Below, piece after piece: positions 10,854 to 23,550 of a stretch of 64,000 bases of DNA. The position numbers were made by a program, and so were the translations under genes. Positions within the stretch are counted from its first letter, which is position 1. Every line of letters starts with the position of its first letter. A model generated the notes under the pieces. That model had not been told where the DNA came from and made no database searches. It was given only the letters and a program-made list of their open reading frames with translations. Origin of the DNA: Aquanectria penicillioides (Eukaryota > Ascomycota > Sordariomycetes > Hypocreales > Nectriaceae); contig PYIU01000007.1 of the NCBI GenBank assembly GCA_003415625.1, forward strand, positions 2,418,001 to 2,482,000. The letters run 5' to 3'.

Positions 10854-13128
10854 ATGCGTCGACAGTCACGCCAGCGGCCAATTTCCTGCCATTTTTGCAG
10901 GGTGCGAAAGCTGCGGTGCAGCCGCACGTTTCCCTGCTCAAACTGCACATCCCGCGGACTGCCATGCCCAGAGTCCCAGGATCCACATGCTCCGTCTCCG
11001 CCTGCGGTTGCTGCCCAGAAGACCTCGAGCAGCTCCTCAACTGCCGATGCAGATATTCTGAGCCGTCTGGAGAGGCTGGAGGCCCTCCTGGCAGCTCAGA
11101 CCAAACACAAGCAGCCTGAGGCTACAGCACCACCGCCCGCTGCCACTACCGCAGCCTCCACTGTCTCCACGTCAAGCCGCTTGGCCGTTAGCACCCGGGC
11201 TGACACTCTGCCCTCTCCTCAGCCCTTTCCTCAACCTCTCCCAGCACAAATTCAAAATTTGACAGCGGACGCTCTGTTTCTTGAAAGGTGCTGTCTTGGC
11301 CCAAAATTGAGCGTGAGTGACGCCATCCGCTTATCGCCTCGCTTGCAAAGCCACTGAATCCAGGATAGGTCACAGCGCTCTCAGACTCTATCGCATTCCG
11401 CATCTGTCCCATCCGCCTCATCAACCAGTCATCTTCGACCTATGTCTTCCAGAACTCAAACATCCCTTCGTCTTCGTTGTCTTTTGAGCCCACAAAATGT
11501 ATCTGGCTACCGCTGAGGGAGGACATGAGGGTCCTAGTGGATAAGTACATTGCCGAAGTTACGTACATTCGCCATGTTGTCCATAGCGTATCCTTGCGCT
11601 CGCTCGTGGATGAAGTCTATGACAGCTTGCAGCAAGGTATAGAGGTTCGCGTTGGTGGAGTCATTCTCTTGCTCGCTGTTGCTGCCGATGTCACTTTCTC
11701 TTGGACATCTATGGATCAAGCTTGGGGTCTGTTTGACAACTTTGAAGAGGCCAATTCGCAGTCTGTGTTTTGGCTAAAGGAAGCCCTGGATCTATGGGAC
11801 AATGCACAAAGAAGTGGCCAGTGTTCCATAGAGTGCATACAGGGCATTCTTCTCACGAGCTTCATGATATGCAACCTTGAGGGCATCTCCCTACGGGCCA
11901 GAGCTTTGGTCGCAACATGCATAGTCATGGCCCGTGATCTTGGCCTCCATCGCATAGATCATCCTAATAATTGCGGACTAGGCCAGACGGCGCGTTGGGG
12001 TGTACGGAAAACCGAAATCGGCCGGAGAATCTGGTGGTATCTTGCCTCCACAGACTGGTAGGTGACCTCGAAGCAAAAGAGAAAAAGAGATAAATACAAT
12101 CGGATTCTGACAAGACTCGCAGGCTTATGGCCAGATTTCCTGGCACACATGAAGGTACATATCAAATACAACCACATCATATGGCGGTCAACAGGCCGAT
12201 TAACATAGAAGACGAGGACCTCCGGGATGATAAGACACCCGTGGATCTTCCTATTGAGCAGCCGACCTGCATGTCCTATTTTCTTCAGCGTCTTCGTCTC
12301 GCAGAGATGTCTCGATCTTTCCTCGAAAGACTATCTGTTGTCAACACCGACCCTTCTTCAATTCGGTATGAGCTTGTACTGGAACTGGATAAGTCAATTG
12401 ATCGTTTCATCATGGAGATGCCCCCATTCTTCAAAATGGAAGCGAGTGAGCTCGAAATGCTTCCTCGTACAGACCTACGCCGCTCTCCTGCGGTCATGGT
12501 TCAACGCCACATCCTTAAATTATTCACCTACGGTCAGCGATGCAAGCTTCATCTCCCGTATTTTGTTCGTGGCACTGTTGACCCTATGTACGCCAATTCG
12601 CGGGAGGTGTGTTTACAGGCTGCTAAGATTATCGTTGACATGGAGTATCGGTTGGAAAAGGAGGGCATCCCATTCGTCTTTACTAGGCTCCGGTTGACGG
12701 TCGCGCTCCACAGCACATTCCTAGCAAGTATTGTACTGCTAATAGATCTTTGCTCGGCTCCTGATGCAGAGGATAAAACCTCGAGTCGGGAATTGATGGC
12801 ACAGGTGTGGAGGATCATAGATGATGCACAAAAGCTCTCTAACCCGGCATCAAAACTGCAAGAGCTGCTGAAGCAAGTCATGAAGAAACACAAGGTAACC
12901 TTGCCTATCTTGAAACCAGAAGAATTGAGTTCGACAAAGACGGGTTGTCAAACAACGGCACTCCCACTCACTCCTGCATCGGGATCAAATAAACAACCCC
13001 TGACAAATATACCTGTGGGTAATGAATCATCTGACATTGCCGAACTCGAAAATTTTGATTCTAGGCCGGATCTCGACGGTATTGACTGGGAAAGTATTCT
13101 CTGGAGTTTGGATGCCCCATTGGTATAG
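10854..13128 (+). CDS. Zn2Cys6 fungal transcription factor
   Basis: Nuclear DNA-binding regulator of 717 residues from three exons (10854-11312, 11369-12057, 12123-13128). The N-terminus has a complete Zn2Cys6 cluster, residues about 12-38 (CHFC...RKLRC...PCSNC...LPC, spacing C2C6C5C2C6C). A leucine-rich coiled coil follows (ILSRLERLEALLAAQ), then a Pro/Thr/Ser linker. The fungal MHR domain lies in the middle: QGILLTSFMICNLEG, ARDLGLHRIDHP, GRRIWWYLASTDWLMA. Splicing at 12058-12122 joins the last motif exactly. The acidic C-terminus may be an activation region. Its divergence from an MFS drug transporter is a common arrangement for pathway-specific control, but that link is inference. Confidence 0.92.
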
Positions 13129-13635
13129 TTGGTTCGAGAAGTTTGGCATAGTTTGCAGAACGGATCTCGAACTTCGATTCAGATGAGAATTATCATCGAA
13201 TAGAGGAAATATACAACAATATGATATTCCCGCTTGAAAGGTGAAAGCAGAGAGTAACATTATTGATCGGATTGGGCACGGCTATCGGGAATTATGGGCT
13301 GGCAGAAAGCACTCATCTCATTCAGCTATGAATGCTACGTAGAATATGTAAGCTGTATCCCCGTTTCCTCGACTGGCCTTTGCATTTCTCTTTATGACAT
13401 CAAATGCCATATTAGTGATGCTTATGATCAAAGCAAATATTGAGAGACACGGCTCATTGCGATATTAATGCAAACCTGAGGTGTTTGCTATCCGTCCCCA
13501 AATATGTAGAGGGACTTGGCCATAGTTCAACCTCATACTATCTGATAGCCCTTTGATCGATTCGAAAAAGGTCATAGGCATGAACATCTTTTATCAATGG
13601 AAAAAAGAAGGAAAGAAGAAGTAATATTTGCTCCT
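13129..13635. other. Convergent 3' flank
   Basis: About 500 bases between the stop of the Zn2Cys6 gene and the stop of the small minus-strand gene. AT-rich, with no open frame of interest. Probably two 3' UTRs. Confidence 0.4.
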
Positions 13636-13948
13636 TTACTTTGATGATGATGGCGGGTTCTTTTGTGCCTCTGGCTTCGCTTCGGTGCTACATGCAACAA
13701 CGGCGTCTAAGTGTCCGGAACTAATGTGACAATATGGGGTTCATTGGGATGCAATTACCTTTGAAGAAGCGGGTCTTTGCGGAGCGCATCGGCCGCGAAA
13801 ACGGGCCCGAAGGTGTAATATCCTGTCGAGCAAGTGAGTCTTTCGTGATGTGCCGGCGGAGTATCTACACTTCTTAGAGAAACTAACCTCCAACAACGCC
13901 ACAGAAGACGGTCAGGGCAAGGGGCAGGACTCTTTCAAAAACAGCCAT
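13636..13948 (-). CDS. Small predicted single-pass membrane protein (58 residues), unknown function
   Basis: I do not recognise the family. A spliced reading gives 58 residues: a hydrophobic helix near the N-terminus (residues 5-26, VLPLALTVFCGVVGGYY), a short amphipathic stretch (FAADALRKDPLLQ) and a Lys/Pro/Ser tail. Intron 1 (13823-13887) has a GTTAGT donor and a GACAG acceptor and is well supported by the frame. Intron 2 (donor GTAATT at 13758) is less certain; I chose the TAG acceptor at 13688-13689, giving 71 nt, because a closer acceptor would make a 38-nt intron. Small size, one helix and a basic tail would suit a mitochondrial inner-membrane assembly or accessory subunit, but that is a guess. 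Confidence 0.5.
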
Positions 13949-14382
13949 GGTGGTTGTGCTTTCGTTGAATGTAGAAATGATACAGAATCATGAGAGAAGT
14001 GGGTGCATGAAAGGCAATTCCCCTGTACGTTAGTCAACCGCTTGAGGTTCAGAATGATATCCTGAGTGGAGCGTGGCAACCCGTCAGTCGTAAAAAAAAA
14101 AAATAGTGGATTGTTCCGGCGGCTCCAGGCGTGTCGAGCCCCGGAAAGTGGGCCCTTAGTCCGCGCCCACAGTGGCGCGCCACTGCTAAGCGGAACGCGT
14201 CTCTCGGTTTCTCGACCGCGTTCCCCGCCACGCTCGAGGCACAGAACCACTTAACTGGGTTCCGATTCACGACCCACGCTTCCTTTGAAGTACTTCAACA
14301 AACCCAGGCGACGTCAAACTCTCTCTCGATTGAGCTGGACCGAAATGCCCATGGCCTGATCATATAATGAACTGTGAAGACC
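13949..14382. promoter_or_regulatory. Divergent promoter region upstream of mus7
   Basis: About 430 bases between two divergent starts. It contains an A-run (14092-14102) and GCGCGCC/ACGCGT elements near 14172-14200; ACGCGT matches the MluI cell-cycle box core. Since mus7 acts in S phase this may matter, but the match is only six bases. Confidence 0.4.
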
Positions 14383-17300
14383 ATGGTAAATTGGAAAGAA
14401 CTGGGAGAAATCCCAGATTCCGAGGATGAGGATGGCTTCGACAGCCAGGAGCTTGTGACAGCTCTTGCGCCTGTGCCTGATCTTGATCTTGCCCCGGTGA
14501 CGACTTCGAAGATGGGAGGGAATGGTCACACGGAAAATACCGCACACGATAAAGAGGAGGATCACCAAGCGGAAGACATTTGGGACGTCCCCGATTCACA
14601 AGACGACAATCGACCGATTCTCCTAGCCCAAGTTGATCGACATTTCACGAAACAACGGCTGGCAGAAGAAGTATCAATGCCCGCTTCGTCGCCTCTTTCC
14701 TCCCCGTTGTCCTCACCACTATCACCCGCTCGCAGCGATATCGAGCTGCCCCCTGTGGATCTTCTGGCTGGCACCGAACGCCCTACGACAGCCCCCGACT
14801 CACAGCTACGGAACGAGGACCAACACCAAATTATCAGGGAGGATGAAAAATCTAAGAGTTACGTCGAGCTTTCGTCGCCACCTCCGCAATTTAATGGGGA
14901 CGAATCCAACGTGGTGCCAAGACTCTCTGTGCAAGATGCGGATGGCTCTATGTTCATCCAAAGCCAAGAACTTGGCCATGACGAAGAGCATCAAGTAGCT
15001 AGGCGGGCGGCTATCCGCTACGAACGGTCTCTTCGTCCGCGTAAACCGATTCAGGAGCACCCATATCTTCTTGAAAATGCTCATTACAGTAACCTGCTGA
15101 GGAAGAACGGGGTTCAACCCTTGAGAATGGCCATTGAGGCTGAGCGGCGGCGGAGGCACCAGGCCTCACAACAAGATGATGATTTTGAGGACGATAGCCA
15201 GGAGTCGAGGTTGCCAGAGATTTCCGACGAAAGTCAGCTCAACAGCCTAGAGGACTTCCTCGATGGTGTGGAAAGCCTTGATGTTCCCTCACCGTCTTCA
15301 CCCCTGAAAACATCTCCCTTGAATGGTCATGCTGGCCCCAGCAGTCAAGCTAGCTCAGCTGGCGAAACTGATGGTACAAGCTTGGCTGGAGAAGAGCTTC
15401 CCGCTTTAGAAGATTTGCTCAAGCACCAATCTGACTCAGCCTTGAAACGAGCTACAAAGCGAAAAAGTTCACCGCTCCGCTCCTCAACCCGGAAACGGAA
15501 GAGATACGACATCATTGACAGCGATCCGTTTGAGCCGGCGGCTATTTTGAGATTAGGTGCAAAACCTCTTGACTCTCCCGCTGCGGATAGGAACTCAAGG
15601 CGAAGCCCCGAACGTCGTGAGGTCCATAGAACCAGACCTCAAGCTTCTTTAGCACGTTCGCCAACGTTGCCAGCCAGAGACTTATCGACAAACAACTCAA
15701 CTGCATCCTCTCTCCCACCGCCCTTGCTTATTGAGATCGACTCCGAGGATGAGCTCGCCCGTCAAGGCCTAGCGCTAGGATCTGAGAATGAAGGCTCTGC
15801 ATCAAATTCAGAATCTGAAAGCGGATCAGACCTGGTCCATGCTGTTGGGCGACGCATCAAAGGAGTACTTCCGGCCTCATGGCTTCGTCTAGATCAGCAG
15901 GCTACCCGAACAAAGAACCAAAAGGATGTTCATCGACGACACGTAGATCGATCTCCAGAACGTGAGAATCGACGAGGTGTCGCCCAGAAACGACAGGCAA
16001 CCCCTCGTGCCTCTACGGCACCACAATTCTTCTTCGATGACTCGGATGACGACACACTGGCACCGCGCCAGAGGACAACTGATGAAGTCTTTCACAACCA
16101 GACTCGTCTCATTCTTGAGGAAGAGGATCCAACACCTCCTGCCTCGATGGGTATCCCCGAAACCCTATTCTCGGATGATGATTCTTCTGTGATGGAAGAC
16201 GATCGGGTTGACCGCATGCTGCCGGGGAGGAAACGCCAATTGAAACTGTCGGAGTCATTCCGGGGCACCCTTAAGCGATCAAAGACATCCGACCAGCGAA
16301 AAGCCCAATCATCAAAACCACCACGCCAACCTAGAATCACTAGCATGCTTGATGAGTCTCAGACTGGTCCTTCCTCTGCAAGGCAGCTTGTTAAGAAGAA
16401 ATATCGACGGCCGAACTCTGGACGGAAATCGGGCAGTTCAAGGCGACGTCAACCACAACCCAAGAAACGGGTTGCACCTCCGCGACTTAGCATTCTCGAT
16501 GTAATAGAGGCGAACCCGCCTCGTTTTCTCAAAATTGCTGCCCGAGCCGCGAATCGTCGCCGCGACATGGGTCGATCGAGTCCCTCCAAGAAAATAATCC
16601 AGCTCAGCACCCGTGAAGACCATGTCGATGCCGTGTCGGTTCTTCACAACTGGAGAACGGGATCCATCCCACAGCGGGCCTCGGTATCTGCCCTGAAGAA
16701 GCAGAGGAAACAAAAGTCTCCAGTGCCTAAGGAGCCACTGGGTGAGACGTCTCATAATATATTGACCGTCTCAAAACGTCATAATTCCGAACTGGTCGCG
16801 CCTCGTCGGTTGATTAGACAAGTAACTCGCGGAGGAACCATCAGCTATCATTCTGACAAATATGCTCACCCGTCACCTGTGAAACAACGAACTCCGGCAC
16901 GAACTCAGCTGGAGAGATCTGGTTCGGGTGTAACACGACCGGCTCAATTGGAAATGGATGAAACCGACCAAGCCAGTAGCTTCATCTTTGATGCCAGGAA
17001 AAGACGTCTTGACCGGCTTTACCGAAAACAGCGCGAGGGCTTCTCAAATTCTAGCCTTCTAAGTCTCAATGAGAACACAACTGATGCTGGATATCCTGCT
17101 AGCCCCCTCCAGAGGAAAACCCGGTGCCTTTGCGCATCGTCAAACCAAGAGAAACCACAACCCAGAAATCCCGCTATCGAAAAAGAACAAAACCACAACA
17201 AGTCGATATTGATGCGCCTCAGTACAGTCGAGCTAATGACCCGATTCCTATCGAACCAACACCGGGACCTGAACTTGTTCCGGTAGAGATGGTCGGGGGC

Positions 17301-20300
17301 AAACTTCAAGGACTTGGACCGTACGGAACACAGTACACACATCACTTTGAGGCTTTCCCTCTTGATTCCCGTGTCTACTTTCACGAGTCAACTTTAATTG
17401 GGAGTGGGGTACTAGAGTCAATATCTAACCCCCTGTATTATGAAAAGCTGCTCGAACTACGTTCTCGTTCGGCATATAATCTCGGTGACCAAATACTCCG
17501 ATGGGGACCATGGGATGCTCAGGCGTCTTCCGAAATGGGAATCGTTCTCGATTTTATCGCAGATCAGCTCGAATTTGCCCTCACGAATGATCAGACCTCA
17601 TCTGCCTTGGCCGTCGGAGCTGCGACTTTCATCATGAAGTTCATGTTGGAATCCTTGAGCCTTCTCGGACCAACCAGCGCGAAATCATTTGTATGCCGAA
17701 TGCTTGAGGTGCTGCAGGGTTTCAATAGACGAGTTCAGCCTCTTCTGAGCCAGAGCAACATTAGGATGCAACCGTTTTGCGGTCTGATTGCCAACGTATA
17801 CGATTATCTCCTAGTTGCCACCATGATGATTGCACGAATCTGCCAAAACGACACCTCCTTAGTGAGCGAGCAATTTCAAATACAAGACCTGCTGAAAGAC
17901 CTCGCAAAACGGCTATATCCTTTCTTCTCACAGCTGGCTTAGATGATATGAGAGCCACTTACGAGAAGCTTCAAGATTTTCGATTCAGGGAGAGAGGATT
18001 GAGGGATGATGTATCTGTTGTCCATTCCTGGGTTACTGTCAGGAAGATCCTAGAACAGGCTCGAATACCTCGTGCTTCGTTCTGGGATATTACACTATCC
18101 GTCCTTGTCACTTCTGAGGCGGTGAATAGCTTGAATGCACAGGAGCACGAGCGGCTCTGGAAGACACTGTTCACACTACTTCCCCTAACCGAATTTGACG
18201 AGAAAGGAATCATCGTTGCTGGCAGTAGACATGATACTGCAGCGGATGGTTGGGCACTACCCCAAAAACTACTGAAGAAGGTCTTTCAACTTTATCGGGA
18301 GAATATCCACCAGTCCCCCAGTTTCAATAGCTACTGCCGTGCCTTGGTTGGACGATGTCATTACCTTGTTCAGCAATGGGGATGGCGCAAATGTGTGGCA
18401 GTTGTTGGCGTTATTTTCGACTTTTTCGGATCTCAAAACCTGGCTCACTTGCGCAATGAAGAGGTTTTTCGATCTCCAAGGTTTCTCGAGGAACTTGGTG
18501 GCAACCCATCGTTAGCCGTTGAGAAGGGGGATCGATGTTTTCACATCTTCCTGAAACTGGTTGCGTTGAGCACTCGCAAGCTGAGAGAGGTCAAGTCGCA
18601 GAATGACATTCGCAACTTGATTGCTCGGACCATGCCAAATCACAACCGACAGCTTCTCAAGGAACAAACGATTCATGAACGAGATCTGGCAGCATTGAGA
18701 AACCACCATGATCTTCTCTGCACACTATTCTGGGCCTCCCCACCCGACCTTCGGCCGGGGGCTCATTTGATAGAGCGGCTGGTTGTGCCGGCGAGCTCCC
18801 ACAAGGAGGCATGTTTGATCAATCTGCGTGCTTGGAACCAATTAGCGAGGTTCATCGTCGCATCAGGGGAGGTTACGACTTCTTTCAAACCATTCGCTCA
18901 ATGGAGGAATAATTTCTTTCAATCCATGATGTTTCAATTTGATTCAGTTGCATCTGATATGCAACAGCAGTTCCTAGCTTTGTCCAAAGATGCTAGCAAC
19001 ACCATAAGTCCGGAGATGGTTGATGCAATGGCTGCCGCCAACAGGGCTGCCGTTATGGAAGTACTTCATTCCTCTACCTCGGCTTCCTTGGAAGTCATGC
19101 GACATGCCCCGGACCTTGAAGCCGCAACCTTTGTGCTAAATACGCTTCAATTACAGCAGATGTTTAAGCATTTTGCGGCGTGCCCCCCGGAATTGCATTG
19201 GTCCATTCTTCAGGCTTCTTTAGCCACACTAGAAATTTTCATGTCGCGGGTTGACGAGTTTAAGGATGAGGAAGATAGCCAGCAAAGTGAAAGCCAAATT
19301 CTGAACTCGGCTCAAGCTGATGACGCAATCTTGGTCCTGGACCACGACCTGTCCAGCAACTTCTTTTCGATGGCGAGGTGTATAATTTCGGCGCGTGGAG
19401 ACCGAGATCTTAGCGCTCTAGCTGCGATTGATAAGTTAAGATGCACCGAGATGATTGTTTCACTGTCGGCAAGGTTAGGTGTGAGGTATATGAACGGCGG
19501 CCTCATGCGGCTTGCTGATATGTTCAAGTACGGGAAATATGGCTTATTTGAAGATGTTCCAGCCAAACTGAATCTGGACCAACGCAAATACTTGTCACTA
19601 TTCATCGCCACTCTTATGAAATGCGGATTCGATGACTTCAAAGATGGAGGATTTTCACTATCAGCAGTCTGGATATTGGCCATTGTTAAACCGCGGAAGT
19701 ACCTGGCATACGAGAACCAACTGGCACAGGAATTGCAACAACATGGAAAAGAATTCATTCCTGAAGCAGCGACTAGCCTCCCGACCAACCCCGACTACAA
19801 CACAAACCGAGATATGTTTGAATTTGCTGTTTCGTGGATGCGAAAATCACTCCGGGATGCTGGGCCAGCGCTCAAGAAGATCATCCTGTCCGACTACTCA
19901 AAAACGCTCAAGACTGTGATGCAACAGATCAAAGGGGACCTACGAACTATATCGCAAGATTCGACGGAACATCCGAGCTATGTGTCGTTCATTCGGCATA
20001 TTATTGCATTGATCAGAGCACATGGTTCGGAGATCTGCACCGTTGATGACTTTTTCTACCAGATCAACAAGGAGTACTCCCCCTCCGTGCAAGATCCGCA
20101 ACTTCAAGTGGCCGGGATGATCTCATATGGACTTCGATTGAGCGAGGGCGACACTCGAGTTACTCACCAATTGTTCTTCTTCCTTTTCAACAACTTCAAG
20201 ATGTCATTGATCAACGGAAAACTTCGCGACGAAGTCAAACTACTTCATACGGGCATGAAGATCGCGGGTATTTCTTCCTTTATCCTTGGAAAAATGCTCC

Positions 20301-21028
20301 CAGCTGTCATTCGCGCATCCTTCATCGAAAGTTCGGCATTTCCGCTCGTCGACGTTTACGTGGAAGCATTGCGTGTATTGTTTAATCGTCATGTCGTCCC
20401 ACACGAACTCAACGAAGGGGACTTGCCCTATCTGCTTTCTACCATGGAAACCTTGGTCGAGGGCTTGGATAAGCTTCGCCAAAACAACATGGTCTTGAAG
20501 GAAGAACAGGTTCACCTTCTTAGACAGCTTCTGTCGATGGCTAATACATTGTGGCCGTCGTTTTGTGTGCTGTCTATGTCTGTAACAGCGCCTGATGCTT
20601 GGAAAGCAATCTCTGACGTCTTGAGATATGCAGCCGGCGGCATCAGAACAGCTGAAGAGTACATCAATGACCTTCTTGACCTTGAGGACTACATCCTCAA
20701 CGGGGGCATTCTCCTGTCGGGTCTACGACAGCCGTCAATCGCCTCATCGCAGGCCGATACATATGTGAAGAGCTTTACAGACAACATTGTCAACGACGTG
20801 CGACGAAATTGGATCGTTGCCCAAAAAAAAATCAATATCCAGGCTCCGGGGAAAGGACAAGGCATATCGTCAACTCAGTCGGGGCAGGGAGTGGATGCGC
20901 CTGTGTGGCATGCAAAAGAATTGGTGGAAGGCTTGTATGAACAGACAAGAGAGTGGAACGAATGGTACAGAAAGGTATTTGGCGGACCATCACATCACAT
21001 GAAACATTGCATGAGCGTTGTGTTTTAA
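14383..21028 (+). CDS. mus7: Mus7/MMS22-family replication-repair protein, with two apparent frame breaks
   Basis: Mus7 (S. pombe)/Mms22 (budding yeast) acts with the Rtt101-Mms1 ubiquitin ligase and supports replication through damaged DNA. About 2200 residues, normal for the family. The start MVNWKELGEIPDSEDEDGFD is the conserved N-terminal signature. A long Ser/Arg/Asp-rich disordered half with several Ser-rich acidic patches follows (residues about 1-900), then a helical C-terminal half with FRERG, EQARIPRASFWDITLSVL, WGWRKCVAVVGVIFDFFGSQNLAHL and a final EWNEWYRKVFGG. The reading frame changes twice. Near 17103-17112 either a C5 run lacks one base or a 50-nt intron (GTCTCA donor at 17063, CTCCAG acceptor) is removed. 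Near 17921-17930 no intron fits and one base appears missing. The GTG-initiated extension upstream of 14383 is not needed. Confidence 0.87.
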
Positions 21029-21405
21029 GGAGCATTGGGCGTTACGACCATTGAGATTAGGGAAAAGAAGATATATTTTTGATACGGCATGGGAATGGTA
21101 TCGGCTGGCGCATGGGAAAGAATTCTTTAGATCCGTGAAAGATATAGTCATCGAAACCACGATAACATCCATTAAAGACGATGCTCTCGATTGCTGGTAC
21201 GTAGTCAATTGCTGTGTTGATGGGAGACGTTGCTTACCTATTTTAGGTGCGGCAAGGCCGAAATTTTCCCGAGTGACGTATTTGGCAGCCCGTTGTCTGC
21301 TCACAAGACGCGCCAAACGCGTCTCCCGGGGCTCTAAAGACGACTTGACAAAAAGCCCAATTCCACGACGGACAACCCAAGGGCGACCGGCAAAGCCATT
21401 TCGCC
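21029..21405. promoter_or_regulatory. mus7 3' flank and ORC5 promoter region
   Basis: A 377-base spacer between tandem plus-strand genes. An ACGCGCC...ACGCGTCTCCCGG stretch near 21307-21332 includes an ACGCGT core, as seen for MCB elements of S-phase genes. This is a short match and only suggestive. Confidence 0.4.
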
Positions 21406-22971
21406 ATGGCATCGCTCTTTAGTCTTCCAGAAGAAGTGATAATTGCGCCCTTGCTCCAGACGTTTCCCTGTCGTGAGCGTCAGATCCGTTCTCTCGCAAC
21501 CTTCCTGCACGTAAGAGCTACCTTTTTTCTCCTTGCACCTTGATTGAGAGGAGAGCTTCACCATACTAACTATAACTAACCCACAGCCAGAAGCCGCGCC
21601 TTGCCGCAACCTGATCGTCCACGGCACCACCGCAACAGGCAAATCTGCCATTGTCGAAAAACTCCTCGAGCGCCTCGTTGCGCACATCTCGAACGAATCC
21701 GAGACCGCAGGGCTCAAAGCCACCGTCGTCAACTCGGTGCAATGCATAACTGGACGTCATCTGTTTGAGCGCATCGTCGCCGCTGTGGCCGATGCGCTGC
21801 AATGGGAGGATGTGCCGCGGCGATGCGAGACGCTGTCGCAGTTGACTGTTGAGCTGGTCAAGATGCTGAAGTATCCCGCGAGAGATCCTTGCTGGCGGTT
21901 TGTGCTGGTGCTGGATTCCGTGGATCGCCAGAGGGATGCGCCTCCTACGCTTTTGCCTGCTCTGGCGCGGCTATCAGAGATTGTGAGCGGCTCTGCTTTT
22001 ACCTTCTCTGGGCTACGTTAAACTGTGGCTAACTCCGTTGAAATGTAGATTCCCTGCCTAACAACCGTCTTCATCGTCACCTCCCCCCTGCCGGCTTCCT
22101 TCGCACACCTTCGTCCGCCGCCCTCCAATTCCCGCCCTACGCCAAAGCCGAGTTTGTCAGAATCCTTTCCCTCACGCCTCCCGACGCCATAACGGGGGCC
22201 ACCCAGCAAGAAACCACCGACCTTTGGACCCGCTTCTGTGCGGCCGTCCACGACTCCCTCACCAGATCCGCCTCACGAACCCTCCCTTCCTTTCGACACA
22301 GCTGCAACGCTCTCTGGCCCCGGTTCACGGCGCCCGTGCTAGCTGGGACATACACACCCAAGGAGTTCTCCAAGCTCCTCATCGCAGCAAGGGTGCATTT
22401 CCAAGACGAGTCGGTGTTGAACCCCAGCATTGTGTCAGTCCGTTCAGGAGACCAACCTGCAGACACCCCCATCACCAAGCCCTCGATACCCACAGCAGAC
22501 CTCACAAACCTTCTCCCCACAACCGCGCGGCTCCTCCTCCTTGCTGCCTACCTCGCCTCTCATAACACCACACGCCACGACCTTACGCTCTTCTCTACGT
22601 ACCATCATGGGCGCAAGCGCCGTCGAGGAGGCGGCGTGGCCGCTTCACGCGGGGCGCCGCGCGCGAAGCATCGCAAGATCGCGCGCAAGTTGCTCGGCGC
22701 ACACGCCTTCGTGCTCGAGCGCATGATGGCTATCTTTGCAGCAGTGCGCTCGGAGTGGGCCGACGGCAGCGCGGTGGGCGCCGCCGGCCTCGACTGCGAT
22801 GTGGGCATGACCGTGGCAACACTGGCCAGTCTCCGCTTGCTCACGCGGGTGGGGGGCGCTGGCGACGTCATGGATCGAGGGGGTAAATGGAGGATCAATG
22901 TTGGATGGGAGGTGATTCGCGGGATCGGACGAAGTATAGGGGTCGAGGTGGAGGAGTGGTTGATTGATTAA
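21406..22971 (+). CDS. orc5: Origin recognition complex subunit 5, with an apparent frame break
   Basis: ORC5 is an AAA+ subunit of the complex that marks replication origins. Start MASLFSLPEEVIIAPLLQTFPCRERQ; the FPCRE-x-Q-x-R-x-L motif is typical of fungal ORC5. Intron 1 (21511-21586) and intron 2 (21983-22048) are clean GT-AG introns. Walker A is GTTATGKS (about residues 48-55), Walker B FVLVLDSVDRQRD, then sensor 1 CLTTVFIVTSP. Directly after this the frame changes: a C6 run at 22083-22088 would need one more base to give PPAGFLRTP...FPPYAKAEFVRILSL, the expected continuation. The remaining frame to 22971 holds the ORC5 C-terminal winged-helix part (TPKEFSKLLIAARVHF, TADLTNLLPTTARLLLLAAYLASHN, RKIARKLLGAHAFVLERMMAIF). 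As read, the protein would be truncated soon after sensor 1. Confidence 0.87.
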
Positions 22972-23550
22972 TCGAGGGGCCTCGGGGGGGGCTTCGAAGC
23001 CAACATAGATAATGATCCCGGTAGAGGAAATTTACGCAAGCATTGGCATCACGCAACCTTCAAGATAAGAGCTTCAGACATACCAATCATGTATTCCGTG
23101 GTGTGAGTAACACTCGTGTCTCATCTATCTCCAAGCCAAGTTTAAATCCGTTCCGTATCCACATAATGATACAAAAAATTATCAACATTCCCCCCAAACC
23201 GGCATCTGGCATGGGGGGCGGTCATTTGTCTTTGGTTGTGTTGGTTTTTTTTTAGAAGTCTTTTCTCTCGAACAAACGCCTGAGCTTCCGTGATATGCCA
23301 TAAACAGAGTCCCTAGTCTAGATGTTTGGATAATTTTCTTGCCCTTCCAAACCAGGGTGTGCATGTGTAAAAGGTCCCAGCTCCAAGTTGTGAGAAGGAG
23401 GTAAAAAAGAAACAAAGTGAAAAATAAATAAATGAGAAAAGACCCAATCAAGGGGCACGTGCAGAAATGCCAACAATGAAAATGCAAAACAATGGTCCTT
23501 CAAATTGAGGAATGCAGATCTAGGGGTGGCACCAGCTACCCGGTCATCGG
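22972..23550. other. Convergent 3' flanks of orc5 and the Sly41-like gene
   Basis: About 580 bases between converging genes. It has G-runs (22986-22992), T-runs (23245-23254) and A-rich segments (23402-23436). No gene or structured RNA was recognised. Confidence 0.4.

Noticed and set aside
8334..13128. Secondary-metabolite gene cluster around the MFS/regulator pair
   Set aside because: The flanking genes are Cox5 and Mus7, and no synthase or tailoring enzyme is present. A cluster is not supported.
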